The notes under the pieces were generated by a model. The model worked only from the letters and a program-made list of their open reading frames with translations. It was not told where the DNA came from and searched no databases. DNA of 64,000 nt from Takakia lepidozioides (lineage: Eukaryota; Streptophyta; Takakiopsida; Takakiales; Takakiaceae), in NCBI GenBank assembly GCA_030704615.1, contig CM060733.1, positions 15,872,001-15,936,000 on the forward strand. Reading direction: 5' to 3'. The translations under genes were made by a program, and so were the position numbers. Shown in pieces: positions 24,701-36,200 of the stretch (positions within the stretch are counted from its first letter, which is position 1; each line of letters starts with the position of its first letter).

Positions 24701-25973
24701 TGGGACAAATTAGAATGACAAGAAGCCAATTAAAAAACGATGCCTGCAGAGAGAATAAGGGTACAAGCGCAAAGAAGAGAGACAGAACCAACGAACTAAA
24801 TGGAATGAAATGAAATGTACTTCACAACGTCCACGGAAAGCTCAAAGAGCTTATGGGACAAAAGGGAGAAACCAGAAAGAAGAGACAAAACCACAGCCAA
24901 AAGCAGCCCAGAAGCAACTGCTGCTGAAGGGTTTGCCTAAGGGCCAAGGCCTCATGCAGATAAGCTGCCAAGCATTTATGATCCTTATAATGGAAGACGT
25001 CAGTGAGAGATGGGGTTCCACGGAATAGAAACTTGTTAGTGTGCACAAGGGTCCCCTGGGAGAGGAAGAAGAAAGAAATGAAGAGACTTTATAACAAAAG
25101 AGCCTTGTGAAGATATGTGGTCAAGCATCGTAATGAAAGACATCAGCAAGGGATTGGGTGTTCTGGAATAGGCAATGGTATCGACCTTGGATCTCATGAT
25201 AGAGAAGAAACAAGTAAAAATTCAGTCAGTATCTCTCAATCTCTCCCAATCACTCAGTCAGTATCAATCACTGTCAATCTCCCTCCTGTCACCTCTCATG
25301 CAAGCCAGGCACAAGCAGTCAGTGTGCTCTAGATTGTCCCATCTACCACTCTCTATCCGCAGGCTGTGTGAGCCCACCCCAAACCTTCCCAATGCCCTCT
25401 AGAAGTGAGGGAATAAAGTTGCAGACAAATAATTGGGCTGTGAGGTTCTATTGTAGCCAAGGACCAATGTGTGATGCAGCTTTGTTGTAAGATTCTCAGG
25501 TTTCCAGGTCTATTGAGCTCCACGGTTCCTGTCCAATTACGTTGTTGCAGTCATGTTTGGAAGAAAATTCCAGACCTTCTGCATTTTGTGGCAGTAGGGA
25601 TGCAACTGATAAGCCATGTGGAGACCAACAGGTTTTTAAACCAGCTGCTTTGAGTAGCAGGTGACCACCTGCATGTATACATGGGCCTTGGATACTGACA
25701 AAGATATCTGGTTGCAGATCTCTATTTATCTGGAGACCCAAAGAGGAACATGACTTGGAAGAGACTGAGGCTGAAATTGAGGATTTGAAGTCAAACAAGG
25801 TTCAAATTTACCAGGTTGATGATGGTAAAATAGGGAAACGTAAAGGTAAGTTTGATGACCATGATGATGACGACTTTTGCAAGAAAAAAGGAGGTGGTAC
25901 GTCCAATCTTGCTGGGCCCTCAAAAGTGGTGTGTCCTCCCTCCAAAAAAGTGTCGAGGTCACAACGAAAGTAA
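18727..25973 (+). CDS. DDB2: DDB2, damaged DNA-binding protein 2 (WD40, DWD type)
   Basis: Encodes the UV-lesion receptor that recruits the CUL4-DDB1 ubiquitin ligase to damaged chromatin in global nucleotide excision repair. Eleven exons join in frame to 574 codons: 18727-18975, 19693-19783, 19983-20110, 20522-20644, 20793-20881, 21177-21297, 21704-21795, 21959-22088, 22398-22646, 24188-24384 and 25718-25973. The N-terminus is basic, then acidic. Next comes a plant-type zinc knuckle ([17 protein letters not shown], split between exons 2 and 3), then WD40 repeats with [52 protein letters not shown] (WDxR box for DDB1 binding), [12 protein letters not shown] and [14 protein letters not shown]. 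The C-terminus is lysine- and aspartate-rich. I chose the start from the family's basic N-terminus. Introns 9 and 10 are long because they hold LINE copies. The gene looks intact and is convergent with CFAP61. Confidence 0.93.
22684..23673 (+). mobile_element. 5'-truncated non-LTR retrotransposon in DDB2 intron 9
   Basis: A 990-bp insertion is flanked by a perfect 17-bp direct repeat (TCTGAACCCACCCAAGT at 22667-22683 and 23674-23690). It encodes the end of a reverse-transcriptase ORF in the same sense as DDB2, starting at [12 protein letters not shown], with [10 protein letters not shown] and, after a one-base frameshift near 22873, [18 protein letters not shown] and a zinc motif CNCPLCGQ...[10 protein letters not shown] stop at 23665-23667 is followed at once by the duplication, with almost no 3' untranslated region and no poly-A. 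The exact duplication and single lesion suggest recent arrival. It belongs to a different family from the ATTTC-tailed LINEs nearby. Confidence 0.85.
24600..25680 (-). mobile_element. ATTTC-tailed LINE fragments in DDB2 intron 10
   Basis: Minus-strand LINE sequence, in at least two pieces. On the plus strand the 3' tail shows as (GAAAT)n near 24805-24818, next to CGTCCACGG and AGCTCAAAGAGCTTATGG. The two stretches near 24952-25030 and 25125-25175 are variants of one another, so the copy is duplicated or two insertions lie side by side. The part at 25320-25660 matches, in the same orientation, the LINE ORF end at 53075-53645. It is antisense to DDB2. Confidence 0.65.
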
Positions 25974-26704
25974 ACAGAAAAAATGGCTAGGGAGGCAGTG
26001 CCCCACATCTCTTTCTGGTCAAGATGTAGTGGCATATGTGGCAAGTGGAATGATGCAAATGAAGAATTTGTCAGCATGGAGCTTTGCAGTGGTTACAGTT
26101 AAATCAGCCTTTGTCCAATCAAATCAAAGGGTCTTCGGGTGTAAAACCCCTCGCGCAACTCCAGTAAGAGCTACGCACTCCTAGAAAGCCCTGGATGCAA
26201 TCTGGTAGCAGTTTTAAAAGAAGCGGCTAACTTATTTTGGAAAGTCGTTCTAGTGAGATGAAATTGAACGTTGCCTCTAAAAGTCTCCAGGGGCTAGAAG
26301 CTTAGGGCGCAAAGCATTTATCCAACTATTTCATCAGGAACTCTACTTGGAAGTGAACCTCACAGCAACGAGGCATACCAGGTGTTTTCTTGTTGGATGT
26401 TTCAATTTTGACAAGCTGTAGAGGTACTCCTGTGGGCCTGTCAGTGATGTACAGTTTTGACTTGTTTAAGTGGAGGATTAAGCAAGGAAGAATGCTGCTA
26501 GGTGACAGGAAAAATTCGGGAAGCTTAAACCTTGTTTGAGTTGATTGAATTATGTAAGGTTGTTAGAGCCATTCTCGGTACGCAGATTGATGTGACTGAG
26601 AGTTTGGAATTCCGAGGCCCATAACAGCTAAACCACAAACTTAGATCCAGAATGTATCCTCTTGTCTTCAGAAACTTTCCGTGGGCTAATTTTGCATGGA
26701 AGTT
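25974..26704. other. 3' region of DDB2; no further gene
   Basis: Expected DDB2 3' untranslated region and intergenic sequence between convergent genes. No coding signal recognised. Confidence 0.45.
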
Positions 26705-26770
26705 TTATAGGCAAACTTTCCGATAGCCGAATACTAACACTCTGACATGCCAACCTCTGTAAATTTTGAA

Positions 26771-27044
26771 TGTGTTGCAGTACCATTCAATAATGTATAT
26801 TGTTACCTGCATGGCTTGGAACACATGCAAAAGCACCCCAATCTGAACAGCTGTGCCAGCATACACATCAATGACTGAAAGATAATTGATTGGTGCTATA
26901 GCTCTGGGCCTGAAAAAGGACTCATCCTCACCATGAGGTAGACTAGTTACAATAAAAGCTACCCCACAGACCACTTTTGATGGAGGATTATTTTGTGTCT
27001 CCAACTGGTGGTATACTGCATAATAGTATCCAGGGATATGGCCT
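26771..27044 (-). CDS. unassigned candidate exon
   Basis: On the minus strand an open frame runs between an acceptor-like TTATGCAG and a donor-like CAG-GTAACA after the residues FQAMQ. It reads as a plausible folded protein segment (KVVCGVAFIVTSLPHGEDES, then APINYLSVIDVYAGTAVQIG). It lies past the CFAP61 stop codon, on the same strand, and I found no partner exons. I do not recognise the family. It could be an exon of another gene, a retroelement piece or chance. Confidence 0.25.
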
Positions 27045-27286
27045 TCTCACAGATTGAAACTAATGATCAAAACCTTTCTTTCACAATTGACTGGTACACT
27101 TAGTTGATGGAAAGATGTCGAGGAGGACAAGAAAAGCGCTATGGCAGCACCAATCTCTAGGGGTTCTGACAATATTGTTAACATAAATCACCTACCTCTT
27201 AGCAGCAATCAACCTGTCTGAGGATACTTCAATACCACCCCAACACGGCAATGAAACTATATCCTAGCAGCTAACTATCAATCTCC

Positions 27287-30200
27287 CTATGCAGGAACAT
27301 TGTATGTTGGCAAGTCCTTGCTGTTGAACAGAATGAATTGCAGGAGATTATGTTTGATGGAGCTGGTAGCCTCCTGCACTAAGGCAGTCTCTGCATCTGT
27401 GAGTTCACCTTTCCGATAATTACTGAGAAATGCTATCAAGCTTTTCACTTGGTATTTATCAACTGCAGTTGTTACCAACTGACATAAAAGGTCAGTCAAG
27501 GGCTCAAACTTGTCGTGGAAAATGAGTTCAAACAATGGGTCGAACAGAAACTTCGAAAGGTCCTCAATCTCTCCCTTCGTGTATCTGAAACATGGCCAAC
27601 TAATTCAGAAGGCAAGAGACTGACAGAGGCTCAAGAAAGCCACAAATAGAGATCAATGGGTTGGCTTTAAACTGGACATAAGATGTTACGTAGAGTCCCC
27701 AATATGTTTAAAGATCTTTGATGCCATCACTCTATAAACATTAAATGCATCCAAATGAATACAGTAAGAAGATAAGCCTGATGGTGAGGTAGCCGGGGCA
27801 GATTGTGAAGTAAAACAGGAGTCTTGCCACTCTCCCTCAAGAGGCAAAGAAAGAGATAAGATGTACCTTCTGACAAGGTCATTGAGCGCTGACTCCTGAA
27901 GCCCACATAGTTGTGACAATTTCCAGCCTTCAATTCTGTCATTTCCACAATAAACAATGCGACCCACGACACCTGACGGCAACACATCCACTCTGCAGTA
28001 CCTGTTCTCAAACAAGGTTGAATAGCTCTTAATTTTGTTTTCAGCCTTCATCCACCAGCCTGGTGAAGTTACAGATATAAACTGCAAGTTGCCAGGTAGA
28101 AGTCCACCAGTGCATTTCGGTCGGGTAATTGGAGGAAGGAAGGGCCTTGGCCATGAATGCTCTGTAACAGGCTCCTCAGAAGGGGCAATGGAGCTTGGGC
28201 AGAGAACCCTTCCATCAGGGAGAAGAGGACGGGTAGCCAGCCTCATAATCGTTTCTGCAAGGGCCTTACCTGCTTCTTTTGAGCAGAATTTATCTAGCTT
28301 CGGCACTTTCTTACCACAGCGTACACAGGCTTCCCGTGGAAAAGATGGCACTGTCACTGGTTTGAAAATATCCGTCCACAATCACTCTGCCATCATAAAT
28401 AATGCCCACCTGACAAAACCAACAGTGTATTCTATGGATGAAACGCGTACGATTGGTGTCATCAATACGATTTAACCATTATAGACACTTCTGGATAGGA
28501 CATCCATCACTAAACTAATACCTTATTAGATATCAGTCAAAAAAACCTTTCAAGTTCAAGACAGCAGGGGAGGGGAATTTAAGTGCAATGTTGACAACCT
28601 TGTTTATGGCATGAAAAAGATCTAGGTCAACATGTCTTTCACCGCATGTGACGAGCAATGAGCATTGTTGCTTCAGTTTCCGTGGGACATCCTCTTGTTC
28701 ATCTGCAATGCAGCGCTATAATCATGAATGGACAGTAGTATTGGTCAGAAATGCACCATGGAAAATCATCTATCCCCTGCCTTCCCCTCTGTCTACTCTT
28801 TTTCTTTCTGTGGTTCACCTGTGCCCCTCGGAGGGTATCTATGTACCTAGTAATTTTCTTCTCTATTTATATGGACATATTCGACCCTTGCCATCATCTA
28901 CTGAGTGGAGGATTAAGGCTTTTGAGTGCCTCTACTACAGATTGTTTAATGATAAGCAAAATGGCTGTGAAATGCACCTGCACTCTCCTCGGTTGATGCT
29001 TCCTCTGGATCTTCATCTGGCAGTGGTTCTTCACACTCGTCCGCAAATCTCACGCTCCCTATTTCCAATCCCCTAGTATTCAGAATATCGGTTTCTTGCT
29101 GCAGTGTAATTCCAAAATAATCCCAGCCACAAACAGTCCTCTCTCCTTTGGAGATCTCGTTTGGAAGCTTTACATTGCTCCCATGGACCATTTCAGGCCT
29201 GCATGGATGTAAAAACTTCCTCTTCCTTAGCTTCCAGTGGACATAATAAATATTTTGGTTTTTCCCTCTGTGTCACACTCTTAGGTTTTCAACACTTGGG
29301 CCCTTGTAAAGAATCAACATGCAAAAGGAAAATTCACTCATGAGGGGCAAGATTCAAATTAAATGTCATAAGGCATGCGCAGCAGGACAACTGCCGCTAC
29401 CTCAATATCTCCATCCAGCATCAATTCTTTTGCACAGGTTCTTGCATGTCAGGCTCTCAATTTAGTTCACACAGTTTGCCAATCTGTGACATCTATGATG
29501 CAGCGCCATTCACAACACAGGCAGATTTGGCAGATTCTCTCTCAGGCATTCTGCCTTCCTGCCATGGTTGAGTCCTTGGTTCTGTGGTTGTACAGATCCT
29601 TGCTGTTCTAAGTGCCCATCGGGCCTCCTGTGGGCATAATAAATGTCTTTCTGTCCTTCTTTGTTTCCTTCTGTGTCTTTTGGGCCTCCTGTGGACATAC
29701 TAAATCTTGGTATGCTCGGGTGTCCAACTTTTTTGAGTGCAATGGACTCTCCAGTGTTTTCCTACTGCCACAAAACATGGGGCGGTGGATATTTTCGTCC
29801 AATTGGACTGCAATAGATACATCAGAAGAGAACTTATGGAACTGCATATCAGGTGGACATGGAAACCAGCCACTCTGACAACTCCGCAAGTGTATCGGGA
29901 GATATTCTTGGTTCTCCGTGCCGATAGGATCTTGCAGCCTAATTACCTGTCTGCAGCCCTTTCTCCCTCTCATCTAGGGCATTGGGGAGGTTCAGAATGG
30001 GCTCCACAGTCTGCGGATAGAGACTGGTAGGTGGGAAAACCTGCAACATGACAGACTAAGCCCCACTTGTGCTGGGCACTACAGGGAAAGTGAAGAACAT
30101 TTCGTCTTTCACTCCCCTTTACACTATGAAATATGTGGGAGATTCCTGTCAATTCCGGGATGACCAATCTCTTGCGGTATTCTTCCATTATGAGGATCAG

Positions 30201-33200
30201 AAATGCTTGGCAGCTTACCTGTATGAAGTGCTGACTGTTAAACAGGATTGAGCTTTAGCTGCATTTGGCCTGTTTGTGGCCCCTCTCTCTTTGTGGTTTC
30301 TTTCTTCCTCTTATTACGACATTGAATTTCTTTTTCTTCATCTTCATCTCTGGAACTTTTGGTAGATCAGCAGGCGCTCTTGAAGAGTTTCAGGATCCAA
30401 GTAACATCTCTCTCAATGAAGAATGACAAACTGCATTCAATTGTAGATAAACAAGGATATTCACCTTTGTTCTCCCTGGTTGTCGCTTCCTTGAGACCTT
30501 CATCCAGTTGTGTCTCCATCTCTGTCCACAGTTACTCAAATGTCAGGCCTCAACATTCCAGGATGTGATTGCCACTACTTTTCACAGTGAATTTCATATC
30601 CCAAAACAAACAGACAAAAACACTGTGAATTTGAAGGCAACTAACCTTTTGTTCCTCATCTCCCTTGAATCCACTCATAAGCTATAAAGAAAGCACTCTT
30701 AGAGCTGTTCTTGTATCCTGCTTCCTTCGTCCCATAAGCTCTTTGAGCTTCCCATGGACATTATGAAGTTACTTTCTTTTGCTCTTTGAACTTCCCGTGG
30801 ACGTTAGAAAGTACCATTTCATTGCATGAGGTATACTGTCAACTTGAGTAATTCTTTGGTTTTGTTTTGTCATGTGCTCCTTGGTTGATCTACTTCTGTC
30901 CCTTTACCCCATTGGACCTACCCTGGACTGTATTCTGTTCTGTCTCTCTCTTCTTTGGAAGTCATAAAGTACCATTTCATTTCATTTCATTTCATATTCT
31001 CTCTTCTGAGGGAATTGGGGCGATTCAGGGTGGGCTCCCACAATATACGGATATAAGCAGGTACATGGGAAACCTTGCAATGTGAAGACCGCCTATGCCC
31101 ATCATGCACTGGGCCCAACTGTTGTATCGAAACTGAAGAACACTTCTTCTTTACTGCCCTCTTTACTACGTGATCCGTGGGAGATTCCACTTTCTGCGGA
31201 CATTATAAATTACCATTTCATTTCATTTCTCTCTGCCAGCCTTCAGCATACGTCATAAAATTACTTGTCTCATTTCTTGAGCAGTCAATTTCAAAACCCA
31301 AAAAAGGGTTGTTTCTAGATACACGTTGTATCATGTAGTCTTGTCCTACCCTCATTAACAATAACAAAGAAATATCTTCTGTTGCTCTCACTTACTGCCT
31401 ATTCCTGCTCCATCTTCTTTCAAAACAGGTCATCAGTTGTCAACTTCCCTTTAGCTTCAGTGATGGATGCTACTTCTGAACAGTGTGTGTGAGTATGTCA
31501 ACTGAAGTGGATGCAAGTTTTTCAAGGGCTAGCTTCTAAATGGATTTTGACAGGATTCATTCTTATCCCTGTCAAAGAAGCAGCAGACAGCAATTGAATG
31601 TACCTTTGCTACCCTTTGCGGCTCCATCCTTTGGAGGTTCATCAGCATCTCCACCTGTGGAGACTTTGTCTGAGGTAGCATCCTCAACAACTTTATCCTT
31701 CGGAGGTTCATCAGTGGCTGCACCCTTGGTCACTTCATCTGAGGCAGCATCCTCACAAGGTTTATCCAAGGCTTCATCTTCATCAGTGGCTACACTCTCA
31801 GAGACTTTATCTAAGGCAGCATCGTCGAGAGATTTATCCAAGGCTGTCTCCATGGAAAGTTGAGCTGAGGAATCAACTTTGGATGATTCATCTGAGGATA
31901 TTTCCTCACAGAGGTCATCAAATGTCAGGCTCTCAATCCATGTGCGTAATTTGTTCATGTGAATGGAAACCAACTTCTTACCACGTACTACTTTCACGCC
32001 TCTGCATTTCAGCTCGTTTAGCACGAGGTTTGCAACAGTGAGGTCTTTGAAGCAAACAGCCTCAAGCTGCTCCAACGGATGCAACTCTGGGTAGATTAAC
32101 ATCAAATCAGACCCCTCCCACCCTTCGGAGAGAAGCATATGTAGTGCCATAAAAGCTTCCAAGGTGGAACCATAAACCACCACTGGAGTCATGACAGCCG
32201 CTACAACATGTGCAGCAATACCTGCCACACAATTTTGCTACAGGTGAATAGTATTCATACATAAAGGTCCAGAGACTGAAATACTGTGAGACCAGAAAAG
32301 AAATGTCATAATACACTGCAATCTAGCATGAGTTGCTGTACCCATCCTCAGCATAAATGGGCTATCCATTTGTTGTCTCTTTAGAGTGTTGTGTAGTAAC
32401 AGATCTCTTGAAAGTATTTTTCTACCAAGTTCTCTTTTTTGGACACCTTCCATCCTTGGGGACCTTATAAAGTTCCTTTCAAGACCACCTTTGCCCCACT
32501 TGCGGTGGAAACTACAGGGAAATCGAAAGTGAAGAACATTTCTTCTTCTTCTTTCACTGCCATTTACACTTCGCGGACATTATAAAGGACCATTCATTTC
32601 ATGTCATTTCCTTGCCATGGCTCCCTCTTCAAACATGTTATGGAAGCTTGCTTATGGGCAGAAATTGCACTCTGATTCAATAAAAAATCCTCAGTGGGAC
32701 CTTGATTTGGTTCAACAGAAGAGCAAGATGGTCCAAGAGAAGAACCAAAAACATATATTTCCACAATCTGATGTACTAATAAGTTCATGCCTAAAACTTC
32801 CCTGAGACAGAATGCCTCATATCAAACAGATGCAACAACACAGTATATCAAGTAATATATAGCTGAACTTTGGTCATTGTGTCCATAAAGACTGTGGGAC
32901 AAAAATTGGCAGACAGCATAAAACTGAAATGCACAACAAAGCCCAAGTCCCTGCCAGGCAGTGCCTCTCCAGTAGATGCACAACAATGTACATCACGAAA
33001 AATGCTTATGGATTTTGAAGAGTCCAGTAAGAGCTGGAATGGGAGCCTATTAACCAAAACAGCAGATAGCCAAAACTCAAACTATTTATACAGCAACAAT
33101 GAAGCCTGAGTCCCTAAAAGGGAGTGTAATTACAGGAAATACCAAACACTGCACTCAGTATACAGGGTGATATATCTGAACTTTTGCACTAATCAAGGCC

Positions 33201-36200
33201 TCCAGAAAGAGCCTGACAAATTATGGACCAAAAGAGGCAGATAGTACAAAACCGAAACCACTCATACTCCACAATGGAGCAGTGAGGATTCAAAATGAAA
33301 ATTGGGGAAGCTGACAAAATGTTAAAACATAGATGAGCTGATACACTTACATGTCAGGGGGAAAGGACTTTCATAACATTCTAGCATGAGAGAATAAAGC
33401 CTACTTGGAAGACTCGTGAGGCCACCAACCTGCAGAAATCTCAAGCTTGTGCGCAGCAAACTCGTCAGGTTTGACCACTCCAGTCATTTTACCACATCGC
33501 CTATATTTTCTAAGCTTGTGTCTGGTTTGATCTTGCAGGCCGGTAGCTAGAACCAACCAATCGAATGGTATCTCTTTGCCATCTAATAGAACAACTTTGT
33601 GCCCTTCGCGATCAATGCCCACAACATTTCCCACAACAAGATTCACTTGACAATCCAGCCCTAGCTTGGGAAAGGAATCAGCCGGGCCTGGGTCAATATC
33701 CAGTGGTGAGGAGGAAGCAGAGCGAAGACCATGATACCCAGTGGAAGAGATCAATGTGAGATTAATGAACTGCATTTTGGAGCTCAGAATTAGTGTATGA
33801 AGAAAAGAGGCCCCTGCTCGAGAGGCCCCCACTACGACAATCCTGGAATTGACTACTGCCCGAGGATGGCAGACAAGTCTGTGACTAGTCAGGAAGAGTG
33901 CACATTCAAAACCATGATATTCACCCCTTGAAAAATGCTCCAAGCTGTTATCCGCCAAAGGATCCCTGACAGTGCTCTCAACAACATTTTCATCGCCAGC
34001 TTGGACACTTTCTTGAATGGTTGGCATCCCACTGGCTGGCTGCTGGCTGGATAGAACTGGGTTGATTGGGGTCAATGGGCGAGTGCCCACACTCTGAGGT
34101 TTCCCGGTTGTGCTTTCCACTGGGGTGCTTTCTGCAATACTTACAAGCTCAATTTTGCCATGGACCATGCTTGCCTGCTTAGCCTCTAGAGTGGGGTTTC
34201 CCTCAACACTTTCCAGATTAGGATCCGGAAGAATGATGCCCTCAATGCTCCCTGGTTTAAGTCCATCAGGGTAGGTTCCATCAGTGCTTCCCAACTTAGG
34301 GTCTTGAAGGGTGCTTTCCTCCACACTTGTGGGATTAGTATCCCCAGGAGGGTTTCTCTCAAGGCTTGCCAATAGAGGTTCTGCAGGGGTGCTTCCCTCA
34401 TTGTTCATTGGCTTAGATTCAACAGGGGTGCTACCTGAACCGCTTGTTTGATTACTTTCTGGTGTGCTTACTTCCTTGGGTTCCACCAGAGCAGTCACCT
34501 CAACACTTTCTGGTTTTGGTTCCACAGCAGTGACTCCCTCAATGGTTGCTGGTTTGGATTCTGCAGGGGTGCTTCCATCAATGCTTGTTGGCTTAGGTTC
34601 ACCAGCAGTGCTTGCCAACATGCCTTCATTTGCAGCATCCGAGCTAGACCTTTTTTCGCTGATGACGGCTTTTCCCCACATGCGTGCAGGTGCAACATGG
34701 GACTGCTGCCGGCCGGCAACAAGCATCAAGTCCTCCACAACTTCTGGCAACTCCTGGTTTGGGAAAACTGGACAGTACAACACTGTTTTCCCCATCTCTC
34801 GCATAATTTCTCTCAGAAAGAACCGGCTATGACCCCTGTAAATGGGGTTCAACACATAAAGGATGATTACAGCGTGATTTTCACCTGGATGGTGCTTCAT
34901 ATGCAAGAGGGAGTCAAGGTCAAAGTGGCTTCCCAAATGCTCCAAGGGAACCCTCTCTACAACCATCGCAAACCCCACAATCTGGATCCCCAGAACGGCA
35001 ACTAGGGTCACACCTGCAGGTTCCTCAAGCCTATAAGAGTCGAGGCAAAAGTTTCTCTCATTTGGAAATTAGGTGTGGTGGTAAACAGTAATAAGGCAGG
35101 CTTCAAACACAGCTGCGATTTTGAGCCCACTGATACCCAACCAGAAACAAGTCACGCTGGACTGAATGCTCACACCATTTATGCTGGGAGTTTGATTCTA
35201 CAGTTAAGGGGAGATGACTTCATTTGACCTTTCTTATCTCTCAGAGAAAACCCTGGAAACCAAGTCCACAAAGATTGCTCGCTGCCTATGAGATAAAAAC
35301 AAAAATGATAAAAACTGTGGTCCTTCGCGTAAAGCTCCAATTGCCAGTTTAGCAAAAGAGATACCCTCTAGGAATAAAGCTCCTAGATTGTCAGGCACAA
35401 CGGACTTACAATTTGGAAATGGTCTCTTTATTAGTTCCACAATCATTGTTTGGTCAGGAAAAGCTTCCAGCAGCTCCGCCAGTCCATCTGCATCGAGTGA
35501 CTTTGAAGGCCGGACCTCAAAGCCCTGAACACCAGATTGAACCGTTAAAGCAAGTTAGGGAGCCCTTTTCTAACTTCTTCCCCCTTTCTATGCTACTTCA
35601 TGCACAAATAAATTTGGACATATGCTCTCCACCTCCTGGTTTTCCTACCCAGCTTGCCCAGTCTCACCAAAAGCATTTATCTAGAAAATTCACCTTGTCA
35701 ACTGCAGCTTCGAATAGTTTGTTCACATAACAAGATGGCATACCAATAAGGCTGTGCATGGACATGCATAAGTGGCTTCATATCATGCAAGCTTCCTCAA
35801 TCTGCAGGTTCTGTTCCACGGTGTGTAGAGAATCTTACTCAAAGAAAAAGTGCTCAAAAGCTACAATAAACATAGGAACTCTTAGGGCGCATATATTTCT
35901 TTTGAGAGCAAAACAACATTGCAACCCACTTAAGACAAGGGATGCGCGGCCAACGGCTCTAAAGCAAGAAAAGATGGCAGACCATATCACAGCAGATTGC
36001 CCACTTTTGCCAAAGGATCAAAACTAAGCAACAGTACTCGGACCATAGACAATAAGCTTCCGAAAGTTTTGGGGACAGCCTGTCATTACTCAACTGATTG
36101 CTACGCACCAGAGAGAGAGAATTTCGATGAAGCAGGTACATTGAAGTCATGTCTGAAAACAGTGGCTCATCGGATTTGACGTCAGGTGCAGGCCTGGATA

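Noticed and set aside
27686-28034. A separate gene from the overlapping minus-strand frames
   Set aside because: These are the CFAP61 exon and its read-through into the intron.
34448-35005. Plus-strand frame of 185 codons
   Set aside because: It is the complement of the large CFAP61 exon 11, whose minus-strand frame matches the family.
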